The notes under the pieces: generated by a model
The model's database searches: none
The model's input: the letters and a program-made list of their open reading frames with translations, nothing else
Told to the model about the DNA's origin: nothing
Assembly: GCA_964403885.1 (NCBI GenBank)
Contig: CAYOHY010000040.1
Span: 1 to 16,231 of the forward strand
Length of the DNA stretch: 16,231 nucleotides
Direction of reading: 5' to 3'
From: CAYOHY01 sp964403885
Lineage (GTDB): Bacteria; Actinomycetota; Coriobacteriia; Anaerosomatales; PHET01
Shown here: positions 12,108 through 16,231 of the stretch, piece by piece
Layout: the number at the start of each line of letters is the position of its first letter
Position numbering within the stretch: position 1 is the first letter of the stretch
Program-made: the position numbers and the translations under genes

Positions 12108-13154
12108 ATGCGCCACTCGCGTCAACTCTTCATCGCTCTGTCCATCGTGCTGCTGCTCGGGGTCTTGGCGGGCTGCTCGAAGAAGCCGGCGCCCGTGGTG
12201 ACCTCAGCGTGGCCCGTGGCGACTACCGAGCGGGTCGTGCCTCAGCCCCCTGTACCGCCCCGCTGGCCCTACACGGGCAAGGATGCGCCGAGCAGTGCAG
12301 CCGTGATGCGCCGCCCGCTCTCGATCAAGATCGAGAACTCGCCCAACGCTCGCCCGCAGACGGGGTTGAACTCGGCCGACCTTGTCTACGAGTCGATCAC
12401 CGAGGGCGGCATCACGCGCTTCAACTGCATCTTCCACTCGACACCGCCCAAGACCGTGGGACCGGTTCGCAGCGCGCGCCTGTCTGACCTGTGGATCGTG
12501 CCGCAGTACGACGGCATCTTCTTCTTCTCGGGAGCGAGCACTTCCGTGAACCGCGCGGTCAATCGCGCTCGGATCACCAACCTCTCGCAAGACAACGGAA
12601 TCTCCTTCCCGTACTGGCGCTCTTCGCAGCGCTCGGCCCCTCACAACCTGATGCTTGATACCTCGAAGGCGTACGCCGAGGCCAAGAAACGCAAGGTGCC
12701 GGTCACCGCGCGTCTGGAGCCGCTGCAGTTCGACCGTCGGTCCATCACCGCCACGCCGGTCATCACCGCGATCGAGATCCCGTTCTCGCAGGCGAACCGG
12801 GTTCGCTGGGAGTACGACGAATCGCGGAAGAAGTACCTTCGCTGGAACAACGGCGCGGTACACAAGGATGCGGCGACCGGCAAACAGGTGGAAGCCGACA
12901 ACGTCGTGGTGATGTGGGTCAAGTACAAGCCCATCAGCCATGACAAGGTGGGTTCGACGACCTACGACGTGACCCTGGGCGGATCCGGGCGTGTGTCGGT
13001 CTTTCGCGCGGGACAGCGCTTCGACGGCACGTGGACCGCTGGGCGCGACGCCCCGCCGCGGTTCAAGGACGCTCAAGGTCGGCCCATCAAGCTCAGCGTG
13101 GGACGCACGTGGTTCCAGGTGATTCCGCTCGATGGCACCATCACGATGGAGTAG
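12108..13154 (+). CDS. DUF3048 (YerB-like) lipoprotein
   Basis: The 348-residue protein begins with a lipoprotein signal: positive MRHSR, a hydrophobic run to residue 20 and the lipobox LAGC with C23. It should be diacylated by Lgt and anchored outside the membrane. A Pro-rich linker (about 27-55) precedes the DUF3048 domain, recognised by SIKIENSPNARPQTGLNSAD (72-91) and VYESITEGGITRF, then PVRSAR (about 119-124). The C-terminal part contains the second DUF3048 module, ending near GTITME. YerB-like proteins have no firmly known biochemical role. ATG 12108 follows AGGAGG (12090-12095) at a long spacing. It appears monocistronic, with its own promoter and terminator-like hairpin. Confidence 0.88.
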   Translation: MRHSRQLFIALSIVLLLGVLAGCSKKPAPVVTSAWPVATTERVVPQPPVPPRWPYTGKDAPSSAAVMRRPLSIKIENSPNARPQTGLNSADLVYESITEGGITRFNCIFHSTPPKTVGPVRSARLSDLWIVPQYDGIFFFSGASTSVNRAVNRARITNLSQDNGISFPYWRSSQRSAPHNLMLDTSKAYAEAKKRKVPVTARLEPLQFDRRSITATPVITAIEIPFSQANRVRWEYDESRKKYLRWNNGAVHKDAATGKQVEADNVVVMWVKYKPISHDKVGSTTYDVTLGGSGRVSVFRAGQRFDGTWTAGRDAPPRFKDAQGRPIKLSVGRTWFQVIPLDGTITME

Positions 13155-13164
13155 CGGACCCATT

Positions 13165-13187
13165 CCGCACCTCTTGTGCGGTTGTTC
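13165..13187 (+). terminator. terminator-like hairpin after the DUF3048 gene
   Basis: CCGCAC (13165-13170) pairs with GTGCGG (13176-13181) around CTCTT, followed by TTGTTC. The stem is short and the T-run broken. The same TTGTTC doubles as the -35 of pdxS. Confidence 0.5.
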
Positions 13188-13210
13188 GCCATTGTGGGCG
13201 TGGGTACAAT
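13182..13210 (+). promoter_or_regulatory. pdxST promoter
   Basis: TTGTTC (13182-13187) and TACAAT (13205-13210) are 17 bases apart, close to the sigma-70/SigA consensus. The leader before the pdxS start is about 72 bases; no known riboswitch was recognised in it. Confidence 0.65.
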
Positions 13211-13288
13211 GCGCTAATCGCATTCACGCTCACTGGATAATCGGTCGCCGCACATCCGAGCGGGACCTTGGAAGGAGTCGTATCACCG

Positions 13289-14185
13289 GTGTCTGACACT
13301 CAGCGCGAGATCGGGACCCTCAGGGTCAAGACGGGCCTGGCCGAGATGCTCAAGGGTGGCGTCATCATGGACGTCGTCACTCCCGAGCAGGCGAAGATCG
13401 CCGAGGACGCAGGAGCTGTCGCCGTCATGGCGCTCGAGCGCGTGCCGGCCGACATCCGCGCCACCGGTGGTGTCGCGCGCATGTCCGATCCGACCATGGT
13501 CGAGTCCATCGTGGGTTCGGTGTCCATCCCTGTCATGGCGAAGTGCCGTATCGGCCACTTCGTCGAGGCGCAGGTGCTGCAGTCCCTTGGCGTCGACTAC
13601 ATCGACGAGTCCGAGGTCCTCACCCCGGCTGACGAGGAGCATCACGTCAACAAGTGGGACTTCAAGGTTCCCTTCGTGTGCGGCTGCCGCAACCTGGGCG
13701 AGGCGCTTCGTCGCATCTCCGAGGGCGCGAGCATGGTGCGCACCAAGGGTGAGCCCGGCACGGGCAACGTGGTCGAGGCGGTCCGCCACATCCGTTCGGT
13801 CTCCGATGAGATCGCCTGGCTCAAGGGCCTTCGTCCCGAGCAGCTCTTTACGGCCGCCAAGGACCTGCAGGCCCCGTATGAGCTCGTGAAGTGGGTCGCG
13901 GACAACGGCAAGCTTCCCGTGGTCAACTTCTCCGCCGGTGGCATCGCCACTCCTGCCGATGCTGCTCTCATGATGCAGCTGGGTTGCGACGGCGTGTTCG
14001 TGGGCTCGGGCATCTTCAAGTCGGGCGACCCCGCGAAGCGCGCCAAGGCCATCGTCGAGGCGACCACGCACTTCGAGGACGCCGACGTCATCGCCAAGGT
14101 CTCGCGTAATCTGGGCGAGGCCATGGTTGGCATCAACATCTCGGACATCCCCGATGCAGAGCGCATGCAGGAGCGTGGCTGGTAG
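13289..14185 (+). CDS. pdxS: pyridoxal 5'-phosphate synthase subunit PdxS
   Basis: The 298-residue (beta/alpha)8 barrel condenses ribose 5-phosphate, glyceraldehyde 3-phosphate and ammonia into pyridoxal 5'-phosphate, in a complex with PdxT. KTGLAEMLKGGVIMDV is at 14-29, with D28 in the active site. K85 (MAKCRIGH) and K153 (RTKGEPGTG) are the two lysines that carry the covalent intermediates; their 68-residue spacing equals that of B. subtilis K81 and K149. The C-terminal half contains FSAGGIATPADAALMMQLG. GTG 13289 is preferred, behind AAGGAG at 13272-13277; a TTG at 13268 would swallow that site. pdxT starts one base after its stop. Confidence 0.97.
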   Translation: MSDTQREIGTLRVKTGLAEMLKGGVIMDVVTPEQAKIAEDAGAVAVMALERVPADIRATGGVARMSDPTMVESIVGSVSIPVMAKCRIGHFVEAQVLQSLGVDYIDESEVLTPADEEHHVNKWDFKVPFVCGCRNLGEALRRISEGASMVRTKGEPGTGNVVEAVRHIRSVSDEIAWLKGLRPEQLFTAAKDLQAPYELVKWVADNGKLPVVNFSAGGIATPADAALMMQLGCDGVFVGSGIFKSGDPAKRAKAIVEATTHFEDADVIAKVSRNLGEAMVGINISDIPDAERMQERGW

Positions 14186-14186
14186 C

Positions 14187-14762
14187 GTGAAGATCGGCGT
14201 TCTTGCGCTCCAGGGAGCGTTCAGAGAGCACATCTACGCGCTCGAGGCGCTCGATGTGGGCGCGGTAGCGGTGCGCAAGCCCGAGCAGCTCGATGAGCTG
14301 GCCGGTCTCGTGATCCCCGGCGGCGAGTCCACGGCGATCTCGAAGCTCATGACCTCGTACGGGTTCTATGAGCCGATCGCCGAGCGGCACGCTGCAGGCA
14401 TGGGCGTGTGGGGCACGTGTGCGGGAGCGATCCTCGTCGCGAAGCAGGTGGTGGACGGCATCGCCGACCAGCGCTCCCTCGCGTTGATGGACATCACGGT
14501 GCGGCGCAACGCGTACGGCAGGCAGGTCGACTCGTTCGAGGTCGACTTGGACTTCGCACACGTGGGCTACCCGTATCGCGGGGTGTTCATCCGCGCACCG
14601 TGGCTGGAGTCGGTGGGAGAGGGCGTCGAGGTGCTCGCTCAGCACGAGGGGCACATCTGTGCCGCGCGGCAGGGCAACTTGCTCGCGACGACGTTCCACC
14701 CGGAGCTGACGGGCGACCCACGCATTCACAGGTACTTCATCGAGGAGGTCGTCGGCTCGTAG
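14187..14762 (+). CDS. pdxT: pyridoxal 5'-phosphate synthase glutaminase subunit PdxT
   Basis: The 191-residue class I glutaminase releases ammonia from glutamine and channels it to PdxS. The start VKIGVLALQGAFREH is typical, followed by PGGEST (44-49). The catalytic triad is C78 (GTCAG), H171 and E173 (FHPEL), matching the family arrangement. GTG 14187 lies one base after the pdxS stop, with GGAG at 14170-14173 inside pdxS, so translation is coupled and subunit ratio can be kept. The last codons and stop lie within a terminator-like hairpin. The usual actinobacterial neighbour yebC follows only after an inserted, oppositely oriented asparaginase gene. Confidence 0.96.
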   Translation: MKIGVLALQGAFREHIYALEALDVGAVAVRKPEQLDELAGLVIPGGESTAISKLMTSYGFYEPIAERHAAGMGVWGTCAGAILVAKQVVDGIADQRSLALMDITVRRNAYGRQVDSFEVDLDFAHVGYPYRGVFIRAPWLESVGEGVEVLAQHEGHICAARQGNLLATTFHPELTGDPRIHRYFIEEVVGS

Positions 14763-14783
14763 AGCCGGCGGCCTCCGTCGTTT
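14744..14783 (+). terminator. hairpin terminator spanning the pdxT stop codon
   Basis: GGAGGTCGTCGGCTC (14744-14758) pairs with GAGCCGGCGGCCTCC (14762-14776) over 15 positions, two of them G-T wobbles, around a three-base loop. GTCGTTT follows. The TAG stop (14760-14762) falls in the loop and at its edge, so a terminating ribosome would cover the stem. It also faces the convergent asparaginase gene. Confidence 0.7.
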
Positions 14784-14792
14784 GAGCGGTCG

Positions 14793-15803
14793 CTACTTGA
14801 CCGTCAGCTCACCCGCGAGATCTGTGACCATCAGCTCTCGCACCTCGTGGGCGTCAAGCCCCTCGCCGAGCAACACCTCGAGCTTGGCCAGCGCGGCTTC
14901 GGTCGTGAGGTCGTAGCCCGCGATGGCGCCTGTGTTCATGAGGGCGGACCCCGTCACGTAGGCGCTTGAGTCCACGCTGCCGCGTAGGCACTGGGTGACC
15001 ACCACGACCACCACGCCATTGGCGCTCGCGCACTCGAGTGCGGACAGGAATGCCGGATCCGCAGCCGGCCCGTTCCCGCTTCCGTATGCCTCGATCACGA
15101 GACCCTGGAGCGGCGAGCGGCACAGGTTGGCGAGTGTCGCGCCCTCGATACCGGGAAACAGCCGGACGGAGGCCACGTGGGCGGGACCGCCGGCCCGCAA
15201 GAACGCAGGTCCACGCGCGGCGCGCACGAGGTGGGCATCGACCTCGATGTCGATGCCCAGAGTCGCGAGCGGGCCGATATTGGGCGACTCGAACGCATCG
15301 AGACCGGATGCGTCGACCTTCGTCGATCGGTTGCCCCTCAACACGTGGCGGCCGAACAGCAACGTCACCTCGGGAATGTCGTCGCGCGCAGCGACCTGCA
15401 GCGCGGCGATGAGGTTCTGCCGACCGTCGTTGCGGGCGCGGCCGATGGGCACCTGTGCACCTGTCAGCACCACCGGCTTGCCGAAGTCGGGGAGCATGAA
15501 AGAGAGCGCCGACGCGCTGTACGCCATCGTGTCCGTCCCGTGCAGCACCACGAACCCGTCGAACTCGTCTCGGCGGCTGAACAGCTCGCGGGCGATCGAG
15601 CGCCACGACTCCGGGGTGGCGTTCGCGGAGTCGATGAGGGGCGCATACTCGGCGAAGTCGATCTCCGGCAACTCTCCGGGGCTGTCGGCCAGCAGTCGTT
15701 CGATCACGGCATCCAGATGTCCCGGTGCCGGTGCGTGCCCGGCGGCGGTGGGGCTCATCCCGATGGTGCCGCCCGTGTAGGCGACGTGCACGCGCTTCGG
15801 CAT
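14793..15803 (-). CDS. ansA: L-asparaginase, cytoplasmic (type I-like)
   Basis: The 336-residue enzyme hydrolyses asparagine to aspartate and ammonia. Catalytic residues of the family are visible: T13 in TGGTIG (10-15), T90 and D91 in LHGTDTMAY (87-95), and K162 in STKVDA. GAQVPIG is at 115-121. There is no signal peptide, so a cytoplasmic, type I-like enzyme is more likely than the secreted type II. Glutaminase side activity cannot be judged. ATG 15803 has GGGAGAGA upstream; the longer open frame overlaps the promoter region. It is inverted relative to both pdxT and yebC and transcribed from a divergent region shared with yebC. Confidence 0.94.
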   Translation of the reverse strand: MPKRVHVAYTGGTIGMSPTAAGHAPAPGHLDAVIERLLADSPGELPEIDFAEYAPLIDSANATPESWRSIARELFSRRDEFDGFVVLHGTDTMAYSASALSFMLPDFGKPVVLTGAQVPIGRARNDGRQNLIAALQVAARDDIPEVTLLFGRHVLRGNRSTKVDASGLDAFESPNIGPLATLGIDIEVDAHLVRAARGPAFLRAGGPAHVASVRLFPGIEGATLANLCRSPLQGLVIEAYGSGNGPAADPAFLSALECASANGVVVVVVTQCLRGSVDSSAYVTGSALMNTGAIAGYDLTTEAALAKLEVLLGEGLDAHEVRELMVTDLAGELTVK

Positions 15804-15858
15804 GTGCTGTTCTCTCCCTGGGGCGCGGGTGACAGTGACCGCGGCGCGGCCGTCGTTC

Positions 15859-15887
15859 TTAACGAGACCCAGCGTATCGGGTATGCT
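15859..15887 (+). promoter_or_regulatory. yebC promoter
   Basis: TTAACG (15859-15864) and TATGCT (15882-15887) are 17 bases apart. The leader to the yebC ATG would be about 78 bases. Confidence 0.6.
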
Positions 15888-15899
15888 CTGCCCGGTGAA
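15871..15899 (-). promoter_or_regulatory. possible asparaginase promoter overlapping the yebC promoter
   Basis: On the minus strand TTCACC (15899-15894) and TACGCT (15876-15871) are 17 bases apart. The yebC -10 lies inside this spacer, so the two promoters could not be occupied at once. Confidence 0.4.
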
Positions 15900-15971
15900 C
15901 CCCGGGGCCTGAGCGCTTCGCGTGAGGATCGGCTCGGCTCGTGGCACGGCTGAAAGGAACGGATACCACCC

Positions 15972-16231
15972 ATGTCTGGACACTCAAAGTGGGCAACCAC
16001 CAAGCATCGTAAGGGCGCGCAGGATGCGAAGCGCTCGGCTCTGTTCTCCAAGCTGACGCGCATCATCACCGTGGCGGCCAAGACCGGTGGCGACCCCAAT
16101 CCCGAGAACAACGCTTCACTCGCGGCTGCGATCGCCAAGGCGAAGAGCTACTCGCTGCCCAAGGACAAGATCCAGACCGCGATCGACAAGGCGTTTGGGG
16201 CCGGAGCGGACGCCGCGAACTTCGAAGAGGT
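15972..16231 (+). CDS. yebC: YebC/PmpR family protein (N-terminal part, cut by window edge)
   Basis: The frame from ATG 15972 begins MSGHSKWATTKHRKGAQDAK and continues SALFSKLTRIITVAA, then SLPKDKIQTAID, all diagnostic of YebC. About 86 residues are present out of the usual ~245-250. YebC family members were first described as transcriptional regulators and more recently as factors that help ribosomes through difficult (for example proline-rich) stretches, as does mitochondrial TACO1. AAAGGAA at about 15954-15960 is a moderate ribosome-binding site. In actinobacteria yebC usually follows pdxT and precedes ruvC, so ruvCAB probably lies just beyond the window. Confidence 0.95.
   Translation, partial: MSGHSKWATTKHRKGAQDAKRSALFSKLTRIITVAAKTGGDPNPENNASLAAAIAKAKSYSLPKDKIQTAIDKAFGAGADAANFEE

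Noticed and set aside
13283..14233. Minus-strand 316-codon frame opposite pdxS
   Set aside because: It is a shadow of pdxS, a clearly conserved gene, with no motifs of its own.

Overview
The window is GC-rich bacterial chromosome, about 16 kb and almost fully coding. It looks like an actinobacterium, most likely an environmental, anaerobic or facultative member of Coriobacteriia. The pointers are an actinobacterial-type 5S rRNA 3' end, an adenosylcobalamin-dependent ribonucleotide reductase under NrdR boxes, a mycobacterial-style Dcd, pdxS-pdxT followed by yebC as in other actinobacteria, many GTG starts and probable leaderless genes. The class-level placement is inference. No transposase, phage gene, CRISPR array or tRNA was seen, and no gene-free stretch exceeds 300 bases.

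Layout. The left edge is the last ~34 bases of a 5S rRNA, closing an rRNA operon. A short ClpS adaptor gene and a NifU C-terminal-domain Fe-S protein gene follow; the latter has a structured leader and a strong terminator. Next is a deoxynucleotide block, nrdJ then dcd, whose promoter overlaps two NrdR boxes exactly 31 bp apart. A convergent FAD-dependent geranylgeranyl-reductase-family gene is transcribed from a probable leaderless promoter. From the divergent side run a cysteine-rich 80-residue protein gene, a 71-72-residue protein gene and an endonuclease III-like Fe-S DNA glycosylase gene, the last two directly abutting.

The middle is mainly on the minus strand: azlC and azlD (overlapping, branched-chain amino acid export) and then a DUF1015 gene. 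Divergent from azlC is a small CPxCG-type cysteine protein gene, which converges on a rhomboid protease gene. Divergent from that is a lemA-lgt pair sharing one base. A 70-residue cysteine-rich gene overlaps the end of lgt in the opposite direction.

The right end holds a DUF3048 lipoprotein gene (a likely substrate of the nearby Lgt), pdxS-pdxT (the two subunits of pyridoxal 5'-phosphate synthase), a convergent cytoplasmic-type asparaginase gene, and the start of yebC, cut by the window edge.

Most of the window is housekeeping. The parts most worth a second look are the NrdR-controlled nrdJ promoter, the cysteine-rich small proteins of unknown function (especially the set beside the divergent glycosylase), the hairpins built into the 3' coding ends of convergent genes, and dyads lying on promoters. 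I do not see clear evidence of a wholly new defence or mobile system.
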